The notes: generated by a model from the letters alone, not told the origin. A stretch of DNA of 64,000 nt from Rhodothermus marinus DSM 4252 (GCF_000024845.1 NC_013501.1:2336874-2400873); one strand, 5' to 3'. Counted from the first letter of the stretch, positions 8,183-18,162 are shown. Numbers and translations: made by a program.

Positions 8183-9524
8183 CATCGCGCCGGTGCTGCT
8201 GCTCATGGTGAGCCTGACCGCGCAGGCCCAGCCGGCCCCTTCGCTACAGGAACGGCTGGCCGCCACCGCGCCCGGCGATACGCTGCGCGTGGTGGGCGGC
8301 GTCCATCCCGGTCCGCTGCGGATCACGAAGCCGGTGGTGCTGCTGGGCGTCGACGCCCCGGTGATTGACGGACGGGGCCGGGGCACCGTCGTCACCATCG
8401 AGGCACCCGATGTGGTACTCCGGGGTTTCGTGATCCGCAACTCGGGCCGCTCGCTCGACCGCGAGGATGCCGGCATCGCCGTCTATGCCGACCGGGTGAC
8501 GATCGCCGAAAATCGCCTGGAAAACGTCCTGTTCGGCATTTACCTGCGTCAGGCCGACTCCTGCCACATCCTGCGTAACACGATCGAAGGCGACCCGTCG
8601 CTCGACACACCCCGCCGGGGCGACCTGATCCGCCTCTGGTACAGCAACGATGTGTTGATCGAAGGCAACACCACCCGCCACGGCCGCGACGTAGTGATCT
8701 GGTTTGCCCGCGGCGTCGTGCTCCGCGACAACACCATGCAGTTCGGGCGCTACGGATTGCACTTCATGTACAGCGACAGCGCGCTCGTCGAACGCAACCG
8801 CATGTTGCGCAACTCGGTGGGCGCCTACCTGATGTACAGCACGCGGCTGACATTCCGACGCAACCTGCTGGCCTACAACCGGCACGCCTCGGCCATCGGC
8901 GTCGGGCTCAAGGACATGGACGAGGTGACCGTCGAAGAAAACGTGCTCGTGGACAACGAGATCGGGATTTTCATCGACAACAGTCCACGGGCCATCGACG
9001 CGCAGATCCGCTACCGGGGCAACGTGGTGGCCTACAACGACATCGGCGTGCAGGCGCTGCAGGATGCGCCGCGCAGCACGTTCGAAGACAACAGCTTTCT
9101 GGAAAATTACGAGCAGATAGACCTGGTCGGCGGCGGACGCTTTTCGGAGGCCAACGGCACCTTCTGGCGGCGTAACTACTGGAGTGACTACCGGGGGTAC
9201 GACGCGGATCGCGATGGCTACGGCGACGTTCCCTACCGGGCGGTGGCGCTCTTTGACGCGCTGACCGACCGGACGCCCGCCTTCCGGCTGTTTGCGTTCA
9301 GTCCGGCCGTGCAGGCGCTGGAACTGGCGGCCCGTGCGTTTCCGGTGATCCGTCCGGAGCCCAAGCTGACGGATCCGACACCGCGCATGCGTCCCCGCCT
9401 GCCCGAAGGACTCCCTGCCGTGCACCAGCCGATGCGTCCGACGCTGGCGCTGGCCGGACTGACGCTGTTGCTGATGGGTCTGTGGACGATGGGACGCGCC
9501 CACCTGCGTCGCCTGCACGGATGA
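8160..9524 (+). CDS. nosD: Periplasmic copper-processing protein NosD
   Basis: NosD is a parallel beta-helix protein needed for assembly of the NosZ copper centres, working with NosFY. From the ATG at 8160 the protein has 454 residues, starting with a signal peptide ending near LTAQAQ. Many right-handed beta-helix (CASH/NosD) turns follow, for example VIRNSGRS, NRLENVLFGIYLRQADSC, GNTTRHGRDVVIWFARGVV and YGLHFMYSDSALVERNRM. A C-terminal segment (LALAGLTLLLMGLWTMG) probably anchors it in the inner membrane. The start overlaps the preceding gene, indicating coupling. A later start at 8205 would shorten the signal region and is less likely. Confidence 0.93.
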   Translation: MSVGSWHSIAPVLLLMVSLTAQAQPAPSLQERLAATAPGDTLRVVGGVHPGPLRITKPVVLLGVDAPVIDGRGRGTVVTIEAPDVVLRGFVIRNSGRSLDREDAGIAVYADRVTIAENRLENVLFGIYLRQADSCHILRNTIEGDPSLDTPRRGDLIRLWYSNDVLIEGNTTRHGRDVVIWFARGVVLRDNTMQFGRYGLHFMYSDSALVERNRMLRNSVGAYLMYSTRLTFRRNLLAYNRHASAIGVGLKDMDEVTVEENVLVDNEIGIFIDNSPRAIDAQIRYRGNVVAYNDIGVQALQDAPRSTFEDNSFLENYEQIDLVGGGRFSEANGTFWRRNYWSDYRGYDADRDGYGDVPYRAVALFDALTDRTPAFRLFAFSPAVQALELAARAFPVIRPEPKLTDPTPRMRPRLPEGLPAVHQPMRPTLALAGLTLLLMGLWTMGRAHLRRLHG

Positions 9525-9537
9525 GCTGGATCGAACC

Positions 9538-10407
9538 ATGGCGCTGCTGACGATCGAACACCTGACGAAACGCTTCGGCACGGTCACCGTGCTACAGGAT
9601 ATTTCCTGCACGGTGGCCCCGGGCGAAAGCGTGGCCCTGTGGGGGCCGAACGGGGCCGGCAAGACCACGCTGCTCCGCTGCGTGCTGGGCGTGCTGCCGT
9701 TCGAGGGCACGATCCGGATCGACGGCCTTGACGTGCGGCGTCAGGGCAAGCAGGCCCGACGGCTGGTGGGCTTCGTGCCGCAGGAGGTAACCTTCTATCC
9801 CACGCTGACCGTGGGTGAGACGGCCGCCTTCTTTGCGCGGCTGCGCGGCCTCGAGCCGGATGAAGCGCGGCGGCGACTGGCACAGGTGGCCCTCGAAGAT
9901 CGTCTGGATCAACCTGTGCGCACGCTCTCGGGCGGTCAGCGTCAGCGGCTGGCCCTGGCCCTGGCGCTGCTGGGCGATCCGCCGTTGCTGCTGCTGGACG
10001 AGCCGACGGCCAGTCTGGATGTCCGCAGCCGCGCCGAGTTCATGACCCACCTGCAGACGCTGCTGGAGCAAGGCAAGACGCTGCTGTTCTCGACGCACCG
10101 CTTCGAGGAGGTGGAACATCTGGCCCGCCGCGTGCTCCTGCTCGAAAACGGCCGCCTGGAGGCCGACACCACACCGGGCGAACTGGCCCGCCGGCTGTTT
10201 CCCGAAACCACCCACTACCGCCTGCGCCTGCACCTGCCCGAGCCCCAACGCCCCGGGGCGCTACAGGAACTGCGGGCGCACGGCTTCGAGGTGTGGATGA
10301 ACGGCCACGGCCTGGAAGTGCGCGTGCCCGCCGACGAAAAAGCCGCGCCGCTGCTGCTGCTGAGCCGCGCCGGCTTCGAGGTGACCGACTTTGAACTGCA
10401 TGCCTGA
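9538..10407 (+). CDS. nosF: ABC transporter ATPase NosF
   Basis: An ABC ATPase of 289 residues. Walker A GPNGAGKTT is at residues 36-44, the Q-loop in GFVPQEVTF, the signature LSGGQRQR near residue 130, Walker B LLLLDEPTASLD near 150 and the switch His in LLFSTHRFEE. A C-terminal extension after about residue 220 is typical of NosF. It energises the NosDFY complex that serves copper-site maturation of NosZ. It starts 13 bases after nosD and is followed three bases later by the permease gene. Confidence 0.94.
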   Translation: MALLTIEHLTKRFGTVTVLQDISCTVAPGESVALWGPNGAGKTTLLRCVLGVLPFEGTIRIDGLDVRRQGKQARRLVGFVPQEVTFYPTLTVGETAAFFARLRGLEPDEARRRLAQVALEDRLDQPVRTLSGGQRQRLALALALLGDPPLLLLDEPTASLDVRSRAEFMTHLQTLLEQGKTLLFSTHRFEEVEHLARRVLLLENGRLEADTTPGELARRLFPETTHYRLRLHLPEPQRPGALQELRAHGFEVWMNGHGLEVRVPADEKAAPLLLLSRAGFEVTDFELHA

Positions 10408-10410
10408 GCC

Positions 10411-11253
10411 ATGACGACCACCACCGCCCGCGCGACCATCGGCCTGCTGGCCCGCAAAGAACTGCACGACGCGCTGCGCAATCGCTGGTTCGTGCTCTAC
10501 ACGGTGATTTTTGCCGTACTGTCGCTGGCGCTGTCGTGGATCGGTCTGGCGGGGGGCCAGCTCTACGGACTGGCCGGTTTCGGCCGCACCACGGCCAGCC
10601 TGATCAACCTGATCATGCTGATCGTCCCCCTGATGGGCCTCACGCTCGGCGCGCTCAGCCTGGCTCTGGAGCGCGAGCAGGGTACGCTCCTCTACGTGCT
10701 GGCGCAGCCGGTCGTGCCGGCCGAAGTGCTGCTGGGCAAACTGCTCGGATTGGCCACGGCGCTGACGGCCGCTCTGAGCATCGGCTTCGGCCTGAGCGGC
10801 CTGCTCCTGGCCTGGCGGGGAAGCACCATGGGGCTGGGCGCCTACCTGGGACTCTTCGGCCTGACCATCCTACTGGCCCTGCTGAGTCTGAGTCTGGGCT
10901 TGCTCTTTTCAAGTGCACTGCCCCGGACGGCCACTGCGCTGGGAAGCGCCCTGTTCGCCTGGCTGCTGCTGGTCTTTCTGGGCGACCTGGGGCTGCTGGG
11001 CTCGGCGCTCGTGCTGCGCATCCCGGTCGAGCAGCTCTTCACGCTCTCGCTGCTCAACCCGCTGCAGGTATTCAAGATCGCCGCCATCCTGCTGCTGCGC
11101 AGCGACCTGCAGGTGCTGGGACCGGCCGGCCAGTATGCCATGCACACCTACGGCATGCGCCTGCTGCCGCTCTCGGTGGGCGTGCTTCTGCTCTGGTCCC
11201 TGCTTCCCCTGCTTCCCGCCTACCTGTTTTTCCGCCGCCGCGGTGCGCTATGA
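10411..11253 (+). CDS. nosY: ABC transporter permease NosY
   Basis: A 280-residue ABC-2 type permease with six predicted membrane segments. It begins with a cytoplasmic stretch LLARKELHDALRNRWFVLYT, a motif found in NosY and related permeases. Conserved features include LEREQGTLLYVLAQPVVPAE on the cytoplasmic side and a hydrophobic C-terminal pair of helices. It forms the membrane part of the NosDFY complex. The nos run is interrupted after this gene: nosL follows only after 496 bases that hold an opposite-strand MNT gene and a relic. Confidence 0.93.
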   Translation: MTTTTARATIGLLARKELHDALRNRWFVLYTVIFAVLSLALSWIGLAGGQLYGLAGFGRTTASLINLIMLIVPLMGLTLGALSLALEREQGTLLYVLAQPVVPAEVLLGKLLGLATALTAALSIGFGLSGLLLAWRGSTMGLGAYLGLFGLTILLALLSLSLGLLFSSALPRTATALGSALFAWLLLVFLGDLGLLGSALVLRIPVEQLFTLSLLNPLQVFKIAAILLLRSDLQVLGPAGQYAMHTYGMRLLPLSVGVLLLWSLLPLLPAYLFFRRRGAL

Positions 11254-11431
11254 AGTCGATTTGAGCTCTGCCAACATACGCAGGAGATGCTGTTCCAACA
11301 CGGGAAGCTGCGTCAACGACCAGGTCGTTTTCCTGAAAAGTTTCCTGAGAAAGGCCCTACGTGTAACGACGAATCTTATGAATCGAATCCAGCATATCCT
11401 GAACAAGCAGCCATGCCGAGCGCTTAGACAT
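11254..11431 (-). pseudogene. Broken HEPN (DUF86) toxin gene
   Basis: Reading left from the ATG at 11431, the translation MSKRSAWLLVQDMLDSIHKI runs on to RRYT and closely resembles the start of HEPN/DUF86 toxins. It hits an in-frame TAG at 11357-11359 (codon 25). Beyond it, similarity continues (GLSQETFQENDLVVDA) to about 11309, after which the expected NLEIIGEA-type segment and the catalytic RxxxxH motif are absent. The start overlaps the end of the MNT gene by eight bases, the usual antitoxin-toxin arrangement. The gene is therefore inactivated by a stop and a 3' deletion. Confidence 0.75.
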
Positions 11432-11735
11432 AAACGAGTTCCTGCTGAATCGAATCCCAGAGCAGTGGTCGTCGCCGAACGGCATTTTCCGTTACGAGAT
11501 CAACCGGCTCCCTCAGTAGATCCTCCAGGTAGGTTTTCAGATCAACAATCTCCCAGCCCGGCGATTGTTCGAAAACAACCAGAATATCAATATCACTATC
11601 TTCTCGAAAATCATTCCGCACACGCGAACCAAACAGACCCAGGCGCCGAACACCGAACTGTTGCTGCAGCGCTTCGCGATGACAGGCCAGCCGAGCAAGA
11701 ATGTCCTGCAGCGATTTGCGCACAACTGGGTGCAA
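11424..11735 (-). CDS. MNT-type minimal nucleotidyltransferase (antitoxin-like)
   Basis: A 103-residue protein of the MNT family, whose members act as antitoxins to HEPN toxins by adding AMP to them. It shows the nucleotidyltransferase core GLFGSRVR (residues 33-40) and the metal-binding pair in DSDIDILV (Asp48, Asp50), with a third acidic site in EPVDLV. The best start is TTG at 11735, or GTG at 11723. The gene reads against the nos genes, begins 14 bases from the nosL start, and its downstream HEPN partner is broken. The catalytic residues look intact despite loss of the toxin. Confidence 0.85.
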   Translation of the reverse strand: MHPVVRKSLQDILARLACHREALQQQFGVRRLGLFGSRVRNDFREDSDIDILVVFEQSPGWEIVDLKTYLEDLLREPVDLVTENAVRRRPLLWDSIQQELVYV

Positions 11736-11749
11736 ACTTTTCAGACAAA

Positions 11750-12235
11750 ATGGCTACAGTTTTATACAGCTTCAGACCGTCGTGGTTCTATCTCCTGAGC
11801 CTGCTGCTCCTGCTGGGAGCCTGTCGGTCGGCGCCGGAGCCGGACCGGCCGCCGAACATTCGATTCGGGCACGACGCCTGTGACTACTGCCGCATGCTCA
11901 TCGGCGAGCCACGCTATGCGGCCGCGCTGCGCACGGCGGACGGTCAGGAGCGGCGCTTCGACGACATCGGCTGCCTGCTGCACTACCTGCACGAACACCC
12001 CGAAGCCGCCGATGCCCGCATCTGGGTCCACGACTACCTGCAGGAGCGGTGGCTGCAAGCCTCGCAGGCGTTCTTCGTGCGCAGCGACCGGCTGATCACC
12101 CCGATGGGTTATGGCATCGTGGCGGTTGCCGACACCCTGACGGCCGACAGCCTGGCCCAGGCGCTCGGCGGTACGCTCACCCGCTTCGATACCCTTCGGG
12201 CGAACCCACCGCCTGAACCCGTTCAATTGCGCTGA
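11750..12235 (+). CDS. nosL: Copper-binding lipoprotein NosL
   Basis: NosL is an outer- or inner-membrane-anchored copper chaperone for NosZ. The ATG at 11750 gives 161 residues with a lipoprotein signal (LLLLLGAC, Cys25). The NosL metal motif HDACDYCRMLI follows (Cys44, Cys47, Met49). Later features such as RRFDDIGCLLHYL and ITPMGYGIVAV are typical of the family. It is separated from nosY by the MNT/HEPN insertion, so it may need its own promoter or rely on read-through. No clear Shine-Dalgarno was seen. A convergent CBS gene follows one base after the stop. Confidence 0.93.
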   Translation: MATVLYSFRPSWFYLLSLLLLLGACRSAPEPDRPPNIRFGHDACDYCRMLIGEPRYAAALRTADGQERRFDDIGCLLHYLHEHPEAADARIWVHDYLQERWLQASQAFFVRSDRLITPMGYGIVAVADTLTADSLAQALGGTLTRFDTLRANPPPEPVQLR

Positions 12236-12236
12236 C

Positions 12237-12671
12237 CTACCGGCCGGCCACTACGATGTCACGCAACACGCGCGCCTCTTCTTCGAGTTCTTCAAGGCGC
12301 GACTTGACCACGTCGCCGATACTGATCATACCGATAAGCCGTCCGTCTTCGACGACGGGAAGATGGCGAATGCGGCGATAGGTCATCTGCCACATCACGT
12401 CGCGGATCGAATCGTCCGGCTTGCAGAAGTGTACGGGACTGGTCATGCAGTAACGCACCGGCTCCTCCAGAATGGCCGCTCCCTTTTCGGCCAGTCGCCA
12501 CACCACGTCGCGTTCCGTGAACAGGCCGATCATCCGGGCCCGATCGTCCACGACCGGCATGGCGCCGATCTGATGTTCCCGGAGCCGCTTCACCGCCTCC
12601 AGAACCGGCGTGTCTGCCGCCACCGTGATCACACGCGCGGGCTTGCCGCGCAGCACATCGCGTACCGTCAT
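12237..12671 (-). CDS. CBS-domain pair protein
   Basis: A 144-residue protein from the ATG at 12671 (MTVRDVLRGK) made of two CBS domains and nothing else. The first is around residues 8-62 (AVKRLREHQIGAMPVVDD, GLFTERDVV) and the second around 75-130 (IRHLPVVEDGRLIGMISIGD). Such stand-alone pairs usually bind adenine nucleotides and regulate partner proteins. A TTG start four codons upstream is possible but less likely. It converges on nosL with one base between the genes. No partner is evident. Confidence 0.85.
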   Translation of the reverse strand: MTVRDVLRGKPARVITVAADTPVLEAVKRLREHQIGAMPVVDDRARMIGLFTERDVVWRLAEKGAAILEEPVRYCMTSPVHFCKPDDSIRDVMWQMTYRRIRHLPVVEDGRLIGMISIGDVVKSRLEELEEEARVLRDIVVAGR

Positions 12672-12743
12672 AGCCGCTGGCAATTATTTCACGTTGCCTT
12701 TATATTACGACACAAATTCACTGAATCCAAACAACTTCCCTCA

Positions 12744-12767
12744 CCGAAGAGCGCCTTCGGCTTTTTT
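12744..12767 (+). terminator. Small terminator-like hairpin before the YjbQ-like gene
   Basis: Arms CCGAAG (12744-12749) and CTTCGG (12755-12760) enclose a five-base loop and are followed by C and six T. It is 37 bases before the next plus-strand start. It may stop antisense read-through from nosL across the CBS gene, or act as a leader attenuator. The stem is short. Confidence 0.4.
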
Positions 12768-12804
12768 GTTACAATCTGTTGTCCCGCCTTCCTCGATCGA
12801 CGTC

Positions 12805-13863
12805 ATGCCTACCGAGTTGACGCTGGCGCTCCGGCCGCAGGCGCGGCTGGACCTGATCGACGTCACGGCCCACATTCGGGAAATCGAGCCTGACTTTCTC
12901 CGTCGCCATCGTCAGGCGCTTTACTATTCCTACCACACCACGGCCGGTTACCCGGAGCAGCGCCTCTGCGAGCGCCTCGGATACCGGCGCGACGCCCTGG
13001 AAGCCTTCTTCCGTAGCTTTCAGCGACTGTTTCCGCCGGAGGCCGGCTACCGTCACGATCGACTGGAGCTGCGCACGGAACTGAGCGAAACCGAACGCCA
13101 GCACGAGCCCCGCAATGCCGACGCGCATCTGACCTACATCGGGGCCGGGCTGCTTCCGGCCGCCTGCTACCGCCACCTGCCCGACCGCCCTGTCTACTTT
13201 GTGGACCTCGACGGCGTCTACGACGGGCACGTGCGCACCCGACAGACCACCGTCGTGGGTTTCGAGCGCACGGAGCGCCTGGCCATTCGCCGCTTTGCCA
13301 TCCCGATGCCCGCCCACCGCATCGCCTCCGTCAACCTGCGCGACCACGCGCTGGGCTTCTTTGAACAGCTACAGGCATGGTTGACCGGATTCGATCTGCG
13401 GCACGGACGGCTCGATCTGCTGCTTCCGGCCGAAGAGCAACACGCTGCGCTGACCGTCAACGAATACGAGACGCTGCTCATGCGGCATGATCTGGCCGAA
13501 GTGCTGCGCAATCCGTTCCGCTTCATGGCCGAAACCGGCCGCCACGCGCTGCAGAACCCGCGGGCCGTGCCGGGCAAAGCGCTTAACTATGCCAAGTACG
13601 ACCTGGTGCGCCTGGCCAACGAGTTCATCGACCGGCTCCGGCTGCACGAGTCGCTCGTCGAGCGCGTGCTGAACAAGTTTCTGGCCCTGCCGGCCGCCCG
13701 CTTTCTGCGCATGAAACGCGGTCTGCACCTGCTCGTGGCGCCGGACGCCATGGGCCGGCCGACCATCCGCCAGGGCCGCTACCAGAGCCCCATTCTGATC
13801 CAGTGGGAACGTCCATCCCGGGACGTGCGGGAAATCGAAGTGCGGCTGTATCGCTTCGAATGA
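12805..13863 (+). CDS. Uncharacterised protein with YjbQ/UPF0047-like N-terminal half
   Basis: A 352-residue protein from the ATG at 12805. The first 160 residues follow the layout of the YjbQ/UPF0047 family: LTLALRPQARLDLIDVTAHI, then YYSYHTTAGYPE where YjbQ has HTSA, then YRHDRLELR, RNADAHLTYIGAG and PVYFVDLDGVYDGHVRTR. YjbQ proteins have reported thiamine-phosphate-synthase side activity. The second half, about 190 residues with NEYETLLMRHDLAEVLRNP and RLANEFIDRLRL, is unknown to me. Family link is judged by eye only. It converges on the iron-sulfur carrier gene nine bases away. Confidence 0.5.
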   Translation: MPTELTLALRPQARLDLIDVTAHIREIEPDFLRRHRQALYYSYHTTAGYPEQRLCERLGYRRDALEAFFRSFQRLFPPEAGYRHDRLELRTELSETERQHEPRNADAHLTYIGAGLLPAACYRHLPDRPVYFVDLDGVYDGHVRTRQTTVVGFERTERLAIRRFAIPMPAHRIASVNLRDHALGFFEQLQAWLTGFDLRHGRLDLLLPAEEQHAALTVNEYETLLMRHDLAEVLRNPFRFMAETGRHALQNPRAVPGKALNYAKYDLVRLANEFIDRLRLHESLVERVLNKFLALPAARFLRMKRGLHLLVAPDAMGRPTIRQGRYQSPILIQWERPSRDVREIEVRLYRFE

Positions 13864-13872
13864 AACGCCGCT

Positions 13873-14205
13873 TCAGAGTCCGAACGACTCGCCACAGGCA
13901 CAGGTACGCGCAGCCTGTGGGTTGACAAAGTGAAAGCCCCGGCCTTCCAGCCCGTCGGTGAAGTCCAGCGTCGTGCCCTTCAGGTACAGATAGCTCCGTC
14001 GGTCGATGACCACCTGCACGCCATCGAACTGCGCGGTCAGGTCCTGCTCCTGCAGCGTGGTGTCCCAGCCCAGCTCGTAGGTTAGCCCCGAGCACCCGCC
14101 GGGCACCACGGCAATGCGCAACATGGTCTGGCCGAGGTCCACCCCTTCGTTGGCGGCAATTTCCCGAATGCGCGCCAGGGCCCGTTCGGTTATCTGCAAT
14201 TCCAT
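13873..14205 (-). CDS. Iron-sulfur cluster carrier, SufA/IscA/ErpA family
   Basis: A 110-residue A-type carrier from the ATG at 14205 (MELQITERALARI). The three conserved cysteines are in PGGCSGLTY and in RTCACGESF near the C-terminus. Such proteins receive clusters from SufBCD and hand them to target enzymes. It is transcribed away from sufB, and the shared 267-base region carries the suf promoter. Whether it acts as SufA or ErpA cannot be decided. The upstream in-frame extension to 14265 has no family similarity, so the shorter start was chosen. Confidence 0.92.
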   Translation of the reverse strand: MELQITERALARIREIAANEGVDLGQTMLRIAVVPGGCSGLTYELGWDTTLQEQDLTAQFDGVQVVIDRRSYLYLKGTTLDFTDGLEGRGFHFVNPQAARTCACGESFGL

Positions 14206-14333
14206 GGCGTTTTCAAAAAAGTAATAGCTGCTTTCAAACCCGTCGTTTACGACACGCCAGCACAACCGGCGCCTGCCCCGACAGGTTCCGGACGTTGGAA
14301 CGTTCTGTCAACCAGATGGTTCGTAATCAAGCG

Positions 14334-14365
14334 TTGACAAAACAAGCTGTAAACTTTAGTTTACA
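14334..14365 (+). promoter_or_regulatory. suf promoter with overlapping perfect palindrome
   Basis: TTGACA at 14334-14339 is followed after 17 bases by TAGTTT at 14357-14362. The 18-base inverted repeat TGTAAAC-TTTA-GTTTACA (14348-14365) covers the spacer and the -10, so a bound repressor would block initiation. The sufB start lies 107 bases downstream. A half-like TGTAAAT occurs at 14417-14423. The binding protein is not known; iron or redox control is inference. Confidence 0.6.
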
Positions 14366-14472
14366 AAAGGTCATTCTGAGGCCATTTTTCGGCCGATTTC
14401 ATCCCGGCACCGGCCTTGTAAATAACCATAGCGCGACAACAACCCTGAACCCTCTAAAACCCGTTACGCCTT

Positions 14473-15933
<1,461 letters not shown>

Positions 15934-15977
15934 AATCCGTTGTTTTTCCCCGTAAACCCCAAACCTGAGATAAACCT

Positions 15978-16742
15978 ATGGCACTGCTGGAAATCCGTAA
16001 TCTACACGCACGCGTCGAGGAAAAGGAAATTCTCAAGGGCGTCAACCTGACGGTCAACGCCGGTGAAGTGCACGCCATCATGGGCCCGAACGGGTCGGGC
16101 AAGAGCACACTGGCCTCGGTCCTGGCCGGTCGCGAGGACTACGAGGTCACCGAGGGCGAGGTGCTCTACGACGGCAAGAACCTGCTGGAGATGGAACCCG
16201 ACGAGCGGGCCCGGGAGGGCGTGTTTCTGGCCTTCCAGTACCCGGTTGAGCTGCCGGGCGTCAACATGGCCACGTTCCTGCGCGAGGCGCTCAAGGCCGT
16301 CCGGGAGCACCGGGGCCTGCCCCCGCTCAGCCCGGCCGAGTTCATGCAGCTGCTGAAGGAAAAGGCCGAGCTGGTGGGCCTCGATCCCAGCCTGAAGCAG
16401 CGCTCGGTCAACGAAGGCTTCTCGGGCGGTGAAAAGAAGCGCAGCGAGATCTTCCAGCTCGCCCTGCTGGAGCCCCGTCTGGCCATCCTGGACGAAACGG
16501 ACTCGGGGCTCGACATCGACGCGCTGCGCGCGGTGGCCGACGGGGTCAACAAGCTGCGTGCTCCCGACCGGGCCTTCGTCATCATCACGCACTACCAGCG
16601 CCTGCTCAACTACATCGTGCCGGACTATGTGCACGTGATGGTCGACGGTCGGATCGTCCGCTCGGGCGACAAGAACCTGGCCCTGGAGCTCGAGGAGAAG
16701 GGCTACGACTGGATCAAGGAGGAAGTCGGACTGGTCGCCTGA
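15978..16742 (+). CDS. sufC: Suf complex ATPase SufC
   Basis: SufC is the ABC-type ATPase that drives SufBCD. Walker A is GPNGSGKST (near residues 36-44). The SufC-specific signature [12 protein letters not shown] is followed by Walker [15 protein letters not shown] and the switch His in [10 protein letters not shown]. The length of 254 residues is typical. It lies 44 bases after sufB and 57 before sufD. Confidence 0.98.
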   Translation: MALLEIRNLHARVEEKEILKGVNLTVNAGEVHAIMGPNGSGKSTLASVLAGREDYEVTEGEVLYDGKNLLEMEPDERAREGVFLAFQYPVELPGVNMATFLREALKAVREHRGLPPLSPAEFMQLLKEKAELVGLDPSLKQRSVNEGFSGGEKKRSEIFQLALLEPRLAILDETDSGLDIDALRAVADGVNKLRAPDRAFVIITHYQRLLNYIVPDYVHVMVDGRIVRSGDKNLALELEEKGYDWIKEEVGLVA

Positions 16743-16799
16743 GTCGCTTTTTGTAGCCGGACCAACCAACCCCCAGAGCCAAACCTTTAGCGATAGACG

Positions 16800-18134
16800 A
16801 TGACCACCACACTGACCGCCACAACGACGCGCCCGGAAGACCGCTTCCTGCACGCGTTTGAGGCCTACGCGGGCGAAGTGCTCAACGGCACGAGCGAGCA
16901 CCTGGCCGCCCTGCGCCGGAAAGCCATCGAACGCTTCGGCGTGCTGGGCTTTCCGGGCCGCAAGTCGGAGGCCTGGAAATACACTCCCATTGCGAAGGCG
17001 CTCCAGCATCCGTACCGGATCGATCCCGTGCCGGCGGTGCCGGCGCTGAACGAACAGGCGCTGGCCGATTATGCGATCCCGGAGCTGGACGCCTACCGCG
17101 TCGTGCTCGTCAACGGCCGCTTCGTGCCGGAGCTTTCGACAACTTCGGACCTGCCCGAGGGCGTTGTGCTGACCGGCCTGGAAGAGGCCGCCCGTCGGCA
17201 TGCCGACCTGTTCGAAAAGTACTTCGCGCACTACCTCGACTTCGAAAACGAACCGTTCCTGGCACTCAACACCGCTTTTGCCCGGGACGGCTTCTTCCTG
17301 TACGTGCCCGAGGGGACCGCGCTCGAGCGTCCGGTGCATGTGCTCAACCTGATCGACACGGACGAGGAGCTGTTCCTGCAGCCCCGCAACGTGGTAGTGG
17401 CCGCACCGGGCGCCTCGCTCAAGCTGGTGACCAGCGGTCACAGCCGGGCCGCACAGCGTACGTTCACCAACGGCGTCACCGAGGTGTTCGTCGGTCAGGG
17501 CGCCGAAGTGCATCAGTACGACCTGCGCCTTGAGGGCGAAGCCGCCTCGGGCATCTTCAGCACGCAGGCCTACCTGGAAGGCGGCGCCCGCTACACGAAC
17601 GGCACGCTCACGCTGGGCGGCGCGCTGGTTCGCAACAACGTTTATGTGCGCTTCGACGACCAGGAAGGGGAGGCGAACCTGTACGGCCTCTTTCTGGGAC
17701 GCGGGTCGATGCACATCGACAACCACACGATGATCGACCACGCCGTCCCCCACTGCGTCAGCAACGAGCTCTACAAAGGCATTCTGGACGACGAGGCGAC
17801 GGGCGTCTTCAACGGGAAGGTGCTCGTACGGCCGCACGCCCAGAAGACGAACGCCTATCAGTCGAACAAGAGCATCGTGCTGACGCGCGAGGCGCGCATG
17901 TACTCGAAGCCCGAGCTGGAGATCTACGCCGACGATGTGCGCTGCACGCACGGCGCCGCCATCGGCCAGCTCGACGAAGACGGCATCTTCTACCTGCGGG
18001 CCCGTGGCCTGACGCTCCAGAAAGCCCGGGCCATGATGTTGCTGGCCTTCGCCCGTGACGTGCTCGACCAGATCGCCGTCGCGCCAGTCCGCGCCTACCT
18101 CGACGAACTGGTGGCCGGACGCTTCGGCGCCTGA
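16800..18134 (+). CDS. sufD: Fe-S assembly protein SufD
   Basis: SufD pairs with SufB in the SufBC2D scaffold. The 444-residue protein begins with the helical N-terminal region (FGVLGFPGRKSEAWKYTPIA, matching SufD's GxP-R-x-EEWK-type motif). It continues into a beta-helix core with EVHQYDLRLEGEA, and closes with CTHGAAIGQLDEDGIFYLRA, which carries the His/Cys region facing SufB. A conserved RARGLTLQKARAMMLLAFA helix ends the protein. Operon position between sufC and sufS supports the call. Confidence 0.97.
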   Translation: MTTTLTATTTRPEDRFLHAFEAYAGEVLNGTSEHLAALRRKAIERFGVLGFPGRKSEAWKYTPIAKALQHPYRIDPVPAVPALNEQALADYAIPELDAYRVVLVNGRFVPELSTTSDLPEGVVLTGLEEAARRHADLFEKYFAHYLDFENEPFLALNTAFARDGFFLYVPEGTALERPVHVLNLIDTDEELFLQPRNVVVAAPGASLKLVTSGHSRAAQRTFTNGVTEVFVGQGAEVHQYDLRLEGEAASGIFSTQAYLEGGARYTNGTLTLGGALVRNNVYVRFDDQEGEANLYGLFLGRGSMHIDNHTMIDHAVPHCVSNELYKGILDDEATGVFNGKVLVRPHAQKTNAYQSNKSIVLTREARMYSKPELEIYADDVRCTHGAAIGQLDEDGIFYLRARGLTLQKARAMMLLAFARDVLDQIAVAPVRAYLDELVAGRFGA

Positions 18135-18162
18135 ATCCAACGCTCACAACCCTGCCTGCATC

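Noticed and set aside
11386-11455. Two nearby AATCGAATCC words suggesting a repeat or tRNA end
   Set aside because: They fall in the DSI codons of the HEPN relic and of the MNT gene; no tRNA fold is possible.
16002-18140. 712-codon minus-strand frame opposite sufC and sufD
   Set aside because: The plus strand holds intact SufC and SufD. The antisense product has no recognisable family feature.
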